From Desulfonatronum lacustre DSM 10312 (GTDB lineage: Bacteria; Desulfobacterota; Desulfovibrionia; Desulfovibrionales; Desulfonatronaceae), in contig NZ_KI912608.1 in NCBI RefSeq assembly GCF_000519265.1, positions 1 through 64,000 on the forward strand: a stretch of 64,000 nt of DNA. The letters are read 5' to 3'. The notes under the pieces were generated by a model. It searched no databases. It had not been told where the DNA came from and saw only the letters and a list, made by a program, of their open reading frames with translations. Shown piece after piece: positions 1-8,835 of this stretch. The translations under genes were made by a program, and so were the position numbers. Every line of letters begins with the position of its first letter. Position 1 is the stretch's first letter.

Positions 1-95
1 TCGCCCCCATCGCCATGGAACTTGGCGTGCGCTTCGCCATCCGCGAAGGCGGCCGGACCGTCGGCGCCGGCGTCATCTCCGAAATCGTCGAATAG
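1..95 (+). CDS. tuf: Elongation factor Tu, C-terminal end (partial)
   Basis: Frame 3 from the window edge reads a 30-residue tail ending in TAG at 93-95. It contains [18 protein letters not shown] and finishes ISEIVE, the highly conserved C-terminus of domain 3 of EF-Tu, the GTPase that carries aminoacyl-tRNA to the ribosome. It stands directly ahead of rpsJ, the classical position of tuf in the str-S10 arrangement. Only the end is visible, so nothing can be said about the start or copy number. Confidence 0.93.
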   Translation, partial: APIAMELGVRFAIREGGRTVGAGVISEIVE

Positions 96-98
96 GGT

Positions 99-413
99 AT
101 GACTATGAACAGCGACCGCATCAGGATTAAACTCAAGGCCTTTGACTACAGAATTTTGGACAAGGCCGTGGCCGAGATCGTCGACACGGCGCGGAATACC
201 GGAGCCGGACTTGCCGGGCCGATTCCCATTCCGACCAATATCCATAAGTACACCGTGAACAGGTCCGTGCACGTGGATAAGAAGTCTCGGGAACAGTTCG
301 AGGTCCGGGTTCACAAACGTCTCCTGGACATTCTGGAACCGACGCAACAAACCGTGGACGCCTTGGGAAAACTCAATCTTCCCGCCGGCGTCGACGTGGA
401 AATCAAGTTATAA
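99..413 (+). CDS. rpsJ: 30S ribosomal protein S10
   Basis: This 104-residue protein of the 30S head also serves as NusE in transcription antitermination. The motif [17 protein letters not shown] near the N-terminus and [16 protein letters not shown] in the middle identify S10, and the length is normal. ATG at 99 follows the tuf stop by three bases; ATG at 105 is an alternative with better spacing to AGGG at 94-97. It is the first gene of the S10 operon, co-oriented with everything to 14155. Confidence 0.96.
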   Translation: MTMNSDRIRIKLKAFDYRILDKAVAEIVDTARNTGAGLAGPIPIPTNIHKYTVNRSVHVDKKSREQFEVRVHKRLLDILEPTQQTVDALGKLNLPAGVDVEIKL

Positions 414-425
414 CGGGGGCAAGTC

Positions 426-1061
426 ATGTCGAATACACTGGGAATCCTTGGCCGAAAGCTGGGAATGAGCCGAATTTTCGGGAGCGACGGAATGGTCATC
501 CCGGTAACGGTGATCCAGGCCGGGCCGTGCCCCATCGTCCAGGTCAAGGAACGCGCGAAGGACGGATACTCCGCTTTGCAGGTCGGCTTCGAAGAGTCCC
601 GGCCCAATAAGTTGAACAAGCCGCTGAAGGGCCATTTGGACAAGGCCGGAAGCGGGTATTATCGGCATCTGCGTGAATTTCGTCTCGAATCCGTCGAAGG
701 GTACGAAATCGGACAGGCTCTTGGGCTGGAGATCTTCACGCCTGGTGAAAAGGTCAAGATCACCGGCAACTCCAAGGGAAAGGGCTTTGCCGGCGTTGTG
801 AAGCGCTGGGGGTTTCGCGGTGGATCAGCGTCTCACGGCGCTGAAAAAATCCATCGTAACGCGGGCTCCATTGGGTGCAACACCAAGCCCGGACGCGTCA
901 TCAAGGGAAAGAAAATGGCCGGTCACATGGGAGACCGAAAGACTTCATACAAGAATGTCGAGGTCGTGGCCGTCCGTGCGGGTGACAATTTGCTGCTGGT
1001 CAAAGGGCAGATCCCCGGGCCGAAGAACGGGCTTGTGATTGTCAGAAAGCAACAGGCGTAA
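426..1061 (+). CDS. rplC: 50S ribosomal protein L3
   Basis: This 211-residue L3, one of the earliest proteins in 50S assembly, lies near the peptidyl transferase centre. The N-terminal [12 protein letters not shown], the central [16 protein letters not shown] and the [27 protein letters not shown] loop are family signatures. That loop holds the Gln/Asn position methylated by PrmB in some bacteria. A purine-rich GGGGGCAAG precedes the ATG. It sits 12 bp behind rpsJ in the standard S10 operon order. Confidence 0.96.
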   Translation: MSNTLGILGRKLGMSRIFGSDGMVIPVTVIQAGPCPIVQVKERAKDGYSALQVGFEESRPNKLNKPLKGHLDKAGSGYYRHLREFRLESVEGYEIGQALGLEIFTPGEKVKITGNSKGKGFAGVVKRWGFRGGSASHGAEKIHRNAGSIGCNTKPGRVIKGKKMAGHMGDRKTSYKNVEVVAVRAGDNLLLVKGQIPGPKNGLVIVRKQQA

Positions 1062-1080
1062 AGAAGAAAAGGTGGATGAA

Positions 1081-1701
1081 ATGGCTGTGGTCGATATTTT
1101 TAATCAGCAGCGACAGGTTGTGGGTGAATTGACGCTGGATCCCGAGGTTTTCGAGGTTGAAGCGCGCCCAGAGATTCTCCATTTGGTTGTACGGTCGCAT
1201 TTGGCCGCGAAGCGCTCTGGAACCGTTGGCGTAAAGACCAGGTCCACTATTCGCGGCGGCGGGAAAAAGCCTTGGCGGCAAAAGGGAACGGGCAGAGCTC
1301 GGGCTGGCTCGAATCGCTCGCCTCTGTGGCGTTCCGGTGCGGTCACCCATGGCCCCACGGCCAGAGATTACTCTTTCAAGGTTAATAAAAAGGTTCAAAA
1401 GCTGGCCATGCGCATGGCGCTTTCCGCTCGCCTGGCCGACAAGAATCTGACCGTGGTGGACGGCATAGGACTTGAAGAGGTTAAAACCAAGACGTTTAAT
1501 CAGTTCGTGCAACTGTTCGACATGCCGAAGGTCTTGATTGTTCTTTCGGAAGTGGATAACAAGCTTACGCTTTCGTCCCGGAACATTCCCGGGGTGTCCG
1601 TACGAACCGCCGACGGCGTCAACGTCTATGAAGTGTTGCGTCATCCGCGGCTGATGGTCTCCGCCGCTGCCATCGAATCACTTCAGAAAAGGTTGAAATA
1701 A
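1081..1701 (+). CDS. rplD: 50S ribosomal protein L4
   Basis: L4 binds 23S rRNA and lines the exit tunnel with its extended loop; in enterobacteria it also autoregulates the S10 operon. The ATG at 1081 gives MAVVDIFNQQ and 206 residues, close to the family length, with AGGTGG just upstream. An in-frame ATG at 1039 inside rplC is unlikely. The tunnel loop is recognisable as TRSTIRGGGKKPWRQKGTGRARAG. Whether L4 autoregulation operates here cannot be seen. Confidence 0.95.
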   Translation: MAVVDIFNQQRQVVGELTLDPEVFEVEARPEILHLVVRSHLAAKRSGTVGVKTRSTIRGGGKKPWRQKGTGRARAGSNRSPLWRSGAVTHGPTARDYSFKVNKKVQKLAMRMALSARLADKNLTVVDGIGLEEVKTKTFNQFVQLFDMPKVLIVLSEVDNKLTLSSRNIPGVSVRTADGVNVYEVLRHPRLMVSAAAIESLQKRLK

Positions 1702-1703
1702 CC

Positions 1704-1994
1704 ATGAACTACACGCAAATTTTGCTTCGACCGCATGTCTCCGAAAAGGCGACGCTGATCAAAAGCGCGGCCAACCAGGTGGTCTTTCAGGTCCATCCTT
1801 CCGCCAACAAGATTGAAGTCAAGAAAGCGGTGCAGGACGCCTTTGACGTGAAGGTCAGCAAGGTCAACATCGCACGGAAAAAGACGCTCACCCAACGCAA
1901 GGCCAATCGTCGACTCGCTCGCGATACCGGTTTCCGGAAAGCTTATGTGACCCTTGCCGAAGGCGAAAAAATCGATTTCTTTGAAGGGGTCTAA
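1704..1994 (+). CDS. rplW: 50S ribosomal protein L23
   Basis: L23 (96 residues) sits at the tunnel exit and docks trigger factor and SRP. The N-terminus MNYTQILLRPHVSEKA and the VHPSANKIEVKKAVQ segment are typical, and the length is standard. The ATG follows the rplD stop by two bases, implying translational coupling within the S10 operon. Confidence 0.95.
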   Translation: MNYTQILLRPHVSEKATLIKSAANQVVFQVHPSANKIEVKKAVQDAFDVKVSKVNIARKKTLTQRKANRRLARDTGFRKAYVTLAEGEKIDFFEGV

Positions 1995-1997
1995 CCA

Positions 1998-2828
1998 ATG
2001 TCTATACGTAAGCTCAAACCGACTTCTCCCGGGACACGGTTTCAATCCGTATCGGAGTTCGCCGAGATCAATCGTGGCAAGCCTGAAAAGTCGTTGACCA
2101 AGGGACGCGCCAAAAAAAGCGGACGAAACAACCTTGGGCGGATTACTTCCCGCCGGAGAGGCTCCGGTCACAAGAGGCGTTTTCGGGTCATCGATTTCAA
2201 ACGAGATAAATTTGATGTTCAGGCCAAAGTGGCCTTCATTGAGTACGACCCGAACCGCAGTGCCCGCATTGCCTTGCTGCATTACGCCGATGGCGAGAAG
2301 CGGTATATTTTGGCCCCTGACGGCGTCAAGGTCGGAGATACCATCGTCGCCGGAAACAAGGCGGATATTTTTCCGGGCAACGCCATGTACTTGTCGAGAA
2401 TTCCCGTGGGAACGATCATCCATAACGTGGAGATGACGCCCGGCAAGGGCGGTCAGCTTTGCCGCAGCGCCGGGACCTACGCGCAACTCGTGGCCAAGGA
2501 AGAAAAGTATGCCTTGCTGCGGCTTCCTTCCGGTGAAGTGCGTAAAATTTTGGCAACCTGTCGAGCGACCGTTGGGCAGGTCGGCAACACGGACCACGAA
2601 CAGGTTTCCATTGGAAAGGCTGGACGAAATCGCTGGCTCGGCCGTCGTCCCAAGGTTCGCGGCGTGGCCATGAACCCGGTGGACCATCCTCTTGGCGGCG
2701 GTGAAGGCAAGAGTTCCGGTGGCCGGCATCCCTGTACGCCATGGGGGAAACCGACCAAGGGCTATAAGACCCGCAATCGCCGGAAGCCCTCTTCGAAGCT
2801 CATCGTCAAACGTCGCGGCCAGAAATAG
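1998..2828 (+). CDS. rplB: 50S ribosomal protein L2
   Basis: L2 (276 residues) is a primary 23S rRNA binder needed for subunit joining and peptidyl transferase activity. The SH3-like core and the C-terminal [23 protein letters not shown] segment are present, including the conserved His of the [10 protein letters not shown] motif. The [20 protein letters not shown] tail is normal. The gene starts 3 bp after rplW, in conserved order. Confidence 0.96.
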   Translation: MSIRKLKPTSPGTRFQSVSEFAEINRGKPEKSLTKGRAKKSGRNNLGRITSRRRGSGHKRRFRVIDFKRDKFDVQAKVAFIEYDPNRSARIALLHYADGEKRYILAPDGVKVGDTIVAGNKADIFPGNAMYLSRIPVGTIIHNVEMTPGKGGQLCRSAGTYAQLVAKEEKYALLRLPSGEVRKILATCRATVGQVGNTDHEQVSIGKAGRNRWLGRRPKVRGVAMNPVDHPLGGGEGKSSGGRHPCTPWGKPTKGYKTRNRRKPSSKLIVKRRGQK

Positions 2829-2839
2829 GAGTCACGGAT

Positions 2840-3127
<288 letters not shown>

Positions 3128-3145
3128 TTCTGGAGGCTTGTGATC

Positions 3146-3478
3146 ATGGAAGCGAAATCTGTCGCGCGGTTCGTGCGCATCTCCTCACAGAAGGCTCGGC
3201 TGGTGGCCGCCAATGTTCGGGGAAAGAATGTCGAGGAAGCGCGGAAAATTTTGAAGTTCACTCCGAAAAAGGCCGCCGCCGTATTGGACAAGGTATTGCA
3301 TTCCGCCATTGCCAACGCGGAACAGCTCGGCGGTGTGGACGTAGATACGTTGTTCGTTAAAAACATCATTATCAATGATGGTCCTTCATGGAAACGTATT
3401 CGCCCACGGGCCATGGGACGCGCCTATCGGGTCCTGAAGCGGACAAGTCATATCACTGTCATTGTTGAGGAAGCGTAG
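3146..3478 (+). CDS. rplV: 50S ribosomal protein L22
   Basis: L22 (110 residues from this start) forms part of the exit tunnel constriction; its loop is a common site of macrolide resistance changes. VRISSQKARLVAANVRGK and GPSWKRIRPRAMGRA are diagnostic. ATG at 3146 is preferred because GGAGG (3132-3136) then lies nine bases upstream; GTG at 3140 would be too close. Confidence 0.94.
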   Translation: MEAKSVARFVRISSQKARLVAANVRGKNVEEARKILKFTPKKAAAVLDKVLHSAIANAEQLGGVDVDTLFVKNIIINDGPSWKRIRPRAMGRAYRVLKRTSHITVIVEEA

Positions 3479-3490
3479 GAGGATAAAGAA

Positions 3491-4129
3491 TTGGGCCAGA
3501 AGACGCATCCCATTGGGTTCCGGCTTGGGTACACCAAGAATTGGCAGTCCAGGTGGTTTAGTAAAAAGGATTACGCAGCGTTTGTGCATGAAGATCGCCT
3601 GATACGTAATTTTTTGAAAAAGACCTTGTACCACGCCGGTATTTCCAAAATTGAAATTGAAAGAGCCGCCAGTAAGATCAGGCTGATCCTCTTTACCGCG
3701 CGACCCGGTATCGTAATTGGACGCAAGGGCGTTGAAATCGAGAACTTGCGGGCAACCTTGAAGAAAAAGTTCCAAAAGGATTTCGCTCTGGAAGTCATTG
3801 AAATCCGTCGACCGGAGACCGATGCTCAATTGGTCGCGGAAAACGTCGCGTTGCAGCTGGAGCGCAGGGTGGCTTTTCGTCGTGCCATGAAGCGGACCGT
3901 CGGGTTGGCGAGAAAGTTCGGCGCGGAAGGGATCAAGATCAATGTCGCCGGACGACTGGGCGGCGCTGAAATCGCCCGGAGCGAATGGAATCGTGACGGA
4001 CGCGTTCCGTTGCACACCTTGCGGGCCGATATTGATTATGGGCAAGCCATTGCAAAGACCACGTACGGCGTGATCGGCGTGAAGGTTTGGATTTTTAAAG
4101 GCGAGATTCTCGATGAGGTGATTCAGTAA
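3491..4129 (+). CDS. rpsC: 30S ribosomal protein S3
   Basis: S3 (212 residues) lines the mRNA entry channel and has helicase activity together with S4 and S5. The start is TTG at 3491 ([13 protein letters not shown]), preceded by AGGAGGATAAAG. A KH domain with [12 protein letters not shown] is evident near residues 75-90, followed by [31 protein letters not shown]. The stop TAA shares its last base with the rplP ATG, so the two genes are translationally coupled. Confidence 0.95.
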   Translation: MGQKTHPIGFRLGYTKNWQSRWFSKKDYAAFVHEDRLIRNFLKKTLYHAGISKIEIERAASKIRLILFTARPGIVIGRKGVEIENLRATLKKKFQKDFALEVIEIRRPETDAQLVAENVALQLERRVAFRRAMKRTVGLARKFGAEGIKINVAGRLGGAEIARSEWNRDGRVPLHTLRADIDYGQAIAKTTYGVIGVKVWIFKGEILDEVIQ

Positions 4130-4539
4130 TGTTGAGTCCCAAAAAAGTTAAATTCCGAAAGCAACAAAAGAACCGCATCAAGGGTTCGGCCCTCCGCGGC
4201 AGTTTGGTGGTTTTCGGCGACATCGGGCTGAAGGCTTTGGAGCCCGGGAAGTTGACCAACCAACAGATTGAGTCTGCTCGTATTGCCATGATGCGGCACA
4301 TCAAGCGTGGCGGAAAAGTCTGGATTCGGGTTTTTCCCGACAAACCCATTACCGCCAAGCCCGCTGAAACCCGCCAGGGGAAGGGAAAAGGCGCTCCTGT
4401 CGGCTGGTGCGCGCCGGTCCGGCGAGGTCGGGTTTTGTACGAAATCAAAGGGGTCAGCCTGGAGCTTGCTTCCGAGGCCCTGCGTCGGGCTTCCTATAAG
4501 CTGCCCATCAAGACCAGTATCGTGTTGCGGGAGGCCTAA
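4129..4539 (+). CDS. rplP: 50S ribosomal protein L16
   Basis: L16 (136 residues) helps position A-site tRNA and joins late in 50S assembly. [15 protein letters not shown] at the start, [21 protein letters not shown], and the C-terminal [17 protein letters not shown] are typical. Its ATG overlaps the rpsC stop by one base. Confidence 0.96.
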   Translation: MLSPKKVKFRKQQKNRIKGSALRGSLVVFGDIGLKALEPGKLTNQQIESARIAMMRHIKRGGKVWIRVFPDKPITAKPAETRQGKGKGAPVGWCAPVRRGRVLYEIKGVSLELASEALRRASYKLPIKTSIVLREA

Positions 4540-4542
4540 GTC

Positions 4543-4743
4543 ATGAAATCTAAAGAACTGCGCGAACTCTCCAGCACGGAACTCAACGAAAAGCTTCTTG
4601 AATTTCGCAAGGAACTGTTCAACCTGCGCTTTCAGCATAAAACGGCTCAGTTGGAGAACACGCAGCGGCTGCCTTATGTACGAAGGACCGTGGCCCGAAT
4701 ACTGACGGTATTGTCTGAGCAAAACGCTGGAGCAAAATCATGA
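4543..4743 (+). CDS. rpmC: 50S ribosomal protein L29
   Basis: L29 is a small two-helix protein at the tunnel exit. This one has 66 residues and contains ELRELSSTELNEKLLEFRKELFNLRFQ and the conserved VRRTVARILTVL helix. The stop overlaps the rpsQ ATG by four bases (ATGA), implying coupled translation. Confidence 0.94.
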   Translation: MKSKELRELSSTELNEKLLEFRKELFNLRFQHKTAQLENTQRLPYVRRTVARILTVLSEQNAGAKS

Positions 4744-5006
4744 ATGCTGAGTTGAAACAGAAGACCAAACGCACGGAAGTCGGTGTCGTTCTCAGCAACA
4801 AGGCTGAGAAAACCATCGTCGTCTCGGTGAACAAGCTGGAAAAACATCCTTTGTTCAAGAAGTACATCCGAAGACGGAAAAAAATGATGGCGCATGATGA
4901 CCTTAATCAGTGCAACATCGGTGACACCGTCGAAATTATTGAAAGCCGACCCTTGAGCAAGCGCAAGTGCTGGCAACTCAAACAAGTACTGCAAAAGGCT
5001 GTCTAA
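4740..5006 (+). CDS. rpsQ: 30S ribosomal protein S17
   Basis: S17 (88 residues) is a primary 16S rRNA binder with an OB fold. The motif GVVLSNKAEKTIVVSVNKLEKHPLFKKYIRRRKKMMAHD and GDTVEIIESRPLSKRKCWQL are characteristic. It follows rpmC with a four-base overlap and precedes rplN by nine bases. Confidence 0.95.
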   Translation: MNAELKQKTKRTEVGVVLSNKAEKTIVVSVNKLEKHPLFKKYIRRRKKMMAHDDLNQCNIGDTVEIIESRPLSKRKCWQLKQVLQKAV

Positions 5007-5015
5007 GAGGCTATT

Positions 5016-5384
5016 ATGATCCAGGTTCAATCTTTACTCGACGTCGCCGACAACTCTGGTGCCAAGAAGGTGTTTTGCGTCAAGGTGCTCGGCGGGAGTC
5101 ACCGCAGATACGCATCCATCGGCGATATTATCGTCGTTTCCGTCAAGGAAGCCATGCCGCACTCCAAGGTCAAGAAGGGCGAGGTGATGCGTGCCGTCAT
5201 CGTCCGGACCAAAAAGGAAGTCAATCGGCCGGACGGATCCTTCATCCGGTTCGACAACAACTCAGCCGTACTTCTGAACAAGCAGAACGAGCCCGTGGGG
5301 ACACGTATTTTCGGCCCGGTCGCTCGGGAGTTGCGATCCAAGAATTTCATGAAAATCGTTTCCTTGGCTCCAGAAGTACTGTAG
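5016..5384 (+). CDS. rplN: 50S ribosomal protein L14
   Basis: L14 (122 residues) forms an intersubunit bridge and is the docking site of silencing factor Rsf[20 protein letters not shown] and the later [27 protein letters not shown] are invariant-like signatures. Length is exactly the family norm. First gene of the spc portion of the cluster. Confidence 0.96.
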   Translation: MIQVQSLLDVADNSGAKKVFCVKVLGGSHRRYASIGDIIVVSVKEAMPHSKVKKGEVMRAVIVRTKKEVNRPDGSFIRFDNNSAVLLNKQNEPVGTRIFGPVARELRSKNFMKIVSLAPEVL

Positions 5385-5393
5385 GTAAGTATC

Positions 5394-5717
5394 ATGAAAA
5401 ATCGAAAGATCCATAAAAACGACAAGGTCATGATCATGGTTGGAAAGGAAAAGGGAAAGATCGGCAAGGTCTTGAAACTTTTTCCTAAAACGGAACGTGT
5501 CCTCGTTGAGGGTGTAAATAAGGTCAAGCGGCATTCCAAGGGCAATCCCTACAAAGGGGAGGCCGGCGGGATCCAGGAAAAGGAAAATCCTTTGCACTTG
5601 TCCAATGTGACGCTGGTTTGTGATAATTGCGCCAAACCCACCAGGGTTGGGTACAAGATCATCGACACGGACAAAAAAGTGCGTTTTTGTAAAAAGTGTA
5701 ACGAAATTATTGCGTAA
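5394..5717 (+). CDS. rplX: 50S ribosomal protein L24, zinc-ribbon form
   Basis: L24 initiates 50S assembly. This 107-residue copy has the N-terminal KOW motif ([19 protein letters not shown], residues 8-26). It also has two CxxC pairs (C76/C79 and C99/C102) around the KPTRVGYK segment, which could form a zinc ribbon not found in the E. coli protein. The ATG follows the rplN stop by nine bases. Confidence 0.94.
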   Translation: MKNRKIHKNDKVMIMVGKEKGKIGKVLKLFPKTERVLVEGVNKVKRHSKGNPYKGEAGGIQEKENPLHLSNVTLVCDNCAKPTRVGYKIIDTDKKVRFCKKCNEIIA

Positions 5718-5725
5718 GGTGCGTC

Positions 5726-6265
5726 ATGTCTAGGCTGCAGGAAATATACAAGAGCAAGGTCGCCCCGGAACTGATGAAGGATTTCGGGTACTCCTCTCCG
5801 ATGGAGATTCCTAAAATCCAAAGCATCAGCCTGAACATCGGCCTTGGTGAGGCTTCTCAGAACAACAAGCTGATCGAAGACGCCGTTTTGGAGCTGACCC
5901 AAATTGCCGGGCAGAAGGCCGTCGTCACCAGGGCGAAAAAGTCCATCGCGGCCTACAAGCTGCGCGAAGGAATGCCGGTCGGTTGCCGCGTCACCCTGCG
6001 TCGGGAGCGCATGTGGGACTTTTTGGATAAGTTGGTGTCCTTCTCCTTGCCTCGTGTCCGTGACTTTCGCGGCATTCCGGATCGCGGCTTCGATGGCCGA
6101 GGCAACTTCACCATGGGCATCAAGGAACATACCATATTTCCCGAGATCAACATGGATCGCGTCGACCGGGTTAAGGGTATGAACATCACCATCGTGACCA
6201 CTGCTTCCACCGACAAGGAAGGCAAGGCCCTTCTGCAGTTGTTGGGCATGCCATTTAAAAAATAA
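5726..6265 (+). CDS. rplE: 50S ribosomal protein L5
   Basis: L5 (179 residues) binds 5S rRNA and contacts the P-site tRNA. Recognisable segments are [53 protein letters not shown] and [17 protein letters not shown]. Length is normal for the family and the position after rplX is conserved. Confidence 0.96.
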   Translation: MSRLQEIYKSKVAPELMKDFGYSSPMEIPKIQSISLNIGLGEASQNNKLIEDAVLELTQIAGQKAVVTRAKKSIAAYKLREGMPVGCRVTLRRERMWDFLDKLVSFSLPRVRDFRGIPDRGFDGRGNFTMGIKEHTIFPEINMDRVDRVKGMNITIVTTASTDKEGKALLQLLGMPFKK

Positions 6266-6280
6266 CGCAAGGAGGATGCT

Positions 6281-6466
6281 TTGGCTCGCACCGCTCTTAA
6301 AATCAAGGCCGCAAGAAAACCAAAATTTTCAACTCGCGCCTATAATCGCTGCCCCTTGTGCGGCCGGTCTCGTGCTTTTTTACGGCATTTTGGTATTTGT
6401 CGCATCTGCTTTCGCAATATGTCCCTGGCAGGAGAATTGCCCGGGGTAAGAAAATCCAGTTGGTAA
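6281..6466 (+). CDS. rpsN: 30S ribosomal protein S14, zinc-binding type Z
   Basis: This 61-residue S14 of the short type Z lies in the 30S head. Four cysteines, C24xxC27 and C40xxC43, form a zinc knuckle ([20 protein letters not shown]). The start is TTG at 6281 with AAGGAGG ten bases upstream. The zinc-requiring form suits a genome with the Zur-ZnuACB system found downstream in this window. Confidence 0.95.
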   Translation: MARTALKIKAARKPKFSTRAYNRCPLCGRSRAFLRHFGICRICFRNMSLAGELPGVRKSSW

Positions 6467-6479
6467 ACGAGGTCTGCCC

Positions 6480-6863
6480 ATGTTGCTTAATGATCCCATA
6501 GCGGACATGCTTACGCGAATTCGGAACGCCCAAAAGGCTCTGCACAAAGATGTCCACTTCCCCGCGTCTCGGATGACGGAGTCCATTGCCGCTATCCTCA
6601 AAGATCATGGTTTTGTTTCAGATGTAGCTCGAGAGGAGCGCAATATCCGCGTCGTCCTGAAATATCTCTCTTCCAAGGGTGCTATTTCCGGATCTCGACG
6701 GCTGAGCAAGCCCGGTCTTCGAATTTACGTCGGAGCGAAGGAAATACCCGCCGTTCAGAACGGTCTCGGCATCGCCATCCTTTCCACGCCCAAAGGCGTC
6801 TTGGAAGGGCGAGCCGCAAGTGCCGAGAATGTCGGCGGTGAACTCCTCTGTGAAGTTTGGTAA
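6480..6863 (+). CDS. rpsH: 30S ribosomal protein S8
   Basis: S8 (127 residues) is a central-domain 16S rRNA binder and, in E. coli, the translational repressor of the spc operon. DPIADMLTRIRNAQKA at the N-terminus and the C-terminal STPKGVLEGRAASAENVGGELLCEVW, a family-specific loop, identify it. Autoregulation here would be inference only. Confidence 0.96.
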   Translation: MLLNDPIADMLTRIRNAQKALHKDVHFPASRMTESIAAILKDHGFVSDVAREERNIRVVLKYLSSKGAISGSRRLSKPGLRIYVGAKEIPAVQNGLGIAILSTPKGVLEGRAASAENVGGELLCEVW

Positions 6864-6875
6864 GGAGAAGCGATA

Positions 6876-7412
6876 ATGTCACGCATTGGTAAGAATCCGG
6901 TTCCGGTGCCCAAGGGCGTCGAGGTCCGTGTCCACAAGGACGTGATCGAAATCAAGGGGCCCAAGGGGGAGCTGAAAACTCCAACCCACGCCAAGATTTC
7001 GTATGAGTTGAAGGACGATGCCGTACATCTGTCTCGGGTAGACGATTCTCGGTCCGCCCGGGAACAGTTCGGTCTGCGGCGGACCCTCCTGGCGAATTCC
7101 GTTCAGGGAGTGACCGAAGGCTTTCAAAAAATTCTCGAGGTTATCGGCGTCGGGTATAAAGTCGCTGTTGATGGCTCAAAAATCACCCTGAACGTCGGTT
7201 TTTCTCATCCAGTCGAGTACAGCCTGCCGCAAGGCATGTCCGCCAAGGTCGAGGGAAATAAGCTGACCTTGCAGGGAATCGACAAAGAGCAGGTCGGCGA
7301 AGTTGCCGCGCAAATTCGTCGCTTCCGCCCGCCTGAGCCGTTCAAAGGCAAGGGAATCAAGTACGCGGATGAAGTGATTCGGCGTAAGGCTGGCAAAACA
7401 GGTAAAAAGTAG
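6876..7412 (+). CDS. rplF: 50S ribosomal protein L6
   Basis: L6 (178 residues) lies near the factor-binding site of the 50S subunit. MSRIGKNPVPVPKGVEV at the N-terminus, GVTEGFQKILEVIGVGYKV at the centre and RRFRPPEPFKGKGIKYADEVIRRKAGKTGKK at the C-terminus are typical of the duplicated L6 fold. AAGGAG precedes the ATG. Confidence 0.96.
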   Translation: MSRIGKNPVPVPKGVEVRVHKDVIEIKGPKGELKTPTHAKISYELKDDAVHLSRVDDSRSAREQFGLRRTLLANSVQGVTEGFQKILEVIGVGYKVAVDGSKITLNVGFSHPVEYSLPQGMSAKVEGNKLTLQGIDKEQVGEVAAQIRRFRPPEPFKGKGIKYADEVIRRKAGKTGKK

Positions 7413-7421
7413 GATTAGTTC

Positions 7422-7781
7422 ATGAAATACACTAAAAATCAAGCCAGGATGCGTCGTAGGCAGCGCATTCGGAAAAAAATTAGTGGTAATGCCCTGTGTC
7501 CTCGCTTGGTGGTCTTTCGTTCCAATGCATACATTTATGCGCAATTGGTCGATGACGCCAACGGCCATACCCTTGCTTCATCTTCATCCTTCAATCTGTC
7601 GAAGGACGGCGGCGTAAGCGGTTTCACGCGGGACGCAGCCATGCAGGTCGGGAAGGACCTGGCGAGCAAGGCCAAGGAAAAGGATATCCACCAAGCCGTA
7701 TTTGATCGCGGCGGCTACATCTATCACGGGAAGATCAAGGCTCTTGCCGATGGCGCTCGTGAGGGCGGACTTAAATTTTAA
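7422..7781 (+). CDS. rplR: 50S ribosomal protein L18
   Basis: L18 (119 residues) binds 5S rRNA together with L5. The motifs [29 protein letters not shown] and [25 protein letters not shown] are diagnostic. The stop TAA overlaps an in-frame ATG used by no obvious start of rpsE; rpsE most likely begins 12 bases later. Confidence 0.95.
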   Translation: MKYTKNQARMRRRQRIRKKISGNALCPRLVVFRSNAYIYAQLVDDANGHTLASSSSFNLSKDGGVSGFTRDAAMQVGKDLASKAKEKDIHQAVFDRGGYIYHGKIKALADGAREGGLKF

Positions 7782-7792
7782 TGGGGACCTTC

Positions 7793-8281
7793 ATGGAACA
7801 GACGCAGTTAGGGTTCATTGAGAAAATCGTGTATCTGAATCGCGTGGCCAAAGTGGTCAAAGGTGGTCGTCGATTCAGCTTTAGTGCTCTTGTCGTCGTC
7901 GGCAACGGCAAGGATTCCGTTGGATACGGCCTCGGCAAGGCCAACGAGGTCCCTGAGGCGATTCGCAAAGCCACGGAAAGAGCGCGGAAGACCATGCAAA
8001 AAATCAATCTTGTCGATGGAACCGTTCCGTACAAGGTTGAAGGACAATACGGCGCCGGACGCGTGGTTTTAAAGCCCGCCTCCAAGGGAACGGGAATCAT
8101 AGCCGGTGGCCCGGTTCGAGCCGTCATGGAAGCCGTCGGCGTGAGCGATATTTTGACGAAAGCCATTGGGACCAACAACCCGCATAACGTGTTGAAGGCC
8201 ACCGTGCAGGGCCTTGTCTCCCTCCGTTCCGCGGAACAGGTGAGCGCCTTGCGCGGACAGAACGTCAGCCTTGCCCGTTAG
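7793..8281 (+). CDS. rpsE: 30S ribosomal protein S5
   Basis: S5 (162 residues) is an accuracy protein of the 30S subunit. [43 protein letters not shown] is a signature stretch. ATG at 7793 is preferred over ATG at 7781 because GGGGA lies six bases upstream. After it come 83 bp without a gene, where most bacteria have rpmD. Confidence 0.94.
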   Translation: MEQTQLGFIEKIVYLNRVAKVVKGGRRFSFSALVVVGNGKDSVGYGLGKANEVPEAIRKATERARKTMQKINLVDGTVPYKVEGQYGAGRVVLKPASKGTGIIAGGPVRAVMEAVGVSDILTKAIGTNNPHNVLKATVQGLVSLRSAEQVSALRGQNVSLAR

Positions 8282-8364
8282 GGCGGTTTTCTACGATACC
8301 GTCTCCATCTTCAAGCACGTAAACGCGCGGGGAAATTCTTACGCGCGGCCCCTGGAAGGACACT

Positions 8365-8835
8365 ATGCAATTACATGATCTCTATCCGTTTTATGAAGAG
8401 CGCAAAAACAGAAAGCGTGTCGGACGAGGGTCCGGCAGCGGCTGGGGATGCACTTCCGGCAAGGGAAATAAGGGACAAAAATCCCGCAGCGGGGGAACCA
8501 AGGCGCCCGGTTTTGAAGGCGGTCAGATGCCTCTTCAACGGCGACTCCCCAAGGGCGGATTCAAGAATCCCTTTCGAACGGAATACGCCGTCGTCAATTT
8601 GGATCGGTTGTTGGAATTCTTTCCGCAAGCCGAGCATATTTCCCTGGAAGCCATTTATGCCGCTGGATTCGGCAAGCGCGGACTGCCGATCAAGGTTCTG
8701 GCTAGAGGGGATATCTCCACCGCCGTTCAGGTAGAGGCGCATCGATTCAGTAAACAGGCCATAGAGAAGATTTCCAAAGCCGGTGGCCAAGCCGTTGCCA
8801 TGGAAGGCGAACAGAGTGCAGCAAACAACCAGTAA
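8365..8835 (+). CDS. rplO: 50S ribosomal protein L15
   Basis: L15 (156 residues) is a late-assembling 50S protein. The N-terminal Gly-rich tract GRGSGSGWGCTSGKGNKGQKSRSGG and the GGQMPLQRRLPKGGFKNPFR motif are hallmarks. GGAAGG lies upstream of the ATG. The C-terminus overlaps the likely start of secY by about 20 bases in another frame. Confidence 0.95.
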   Translation: MQLHDLYPFYEERKNRKRVGRGSGSGWGCTSGKGNKGQKSRSGGTKAPGFEGGQMPLQRRLPKGGFKNPFRTEYAVVNLDRLLEFFPQAEHISLEAIYAAGFGKRGLPIKVLARGDISTAVQVEAHRFSKQAIEKISKAGGQAVAMEGEQSAANNQ

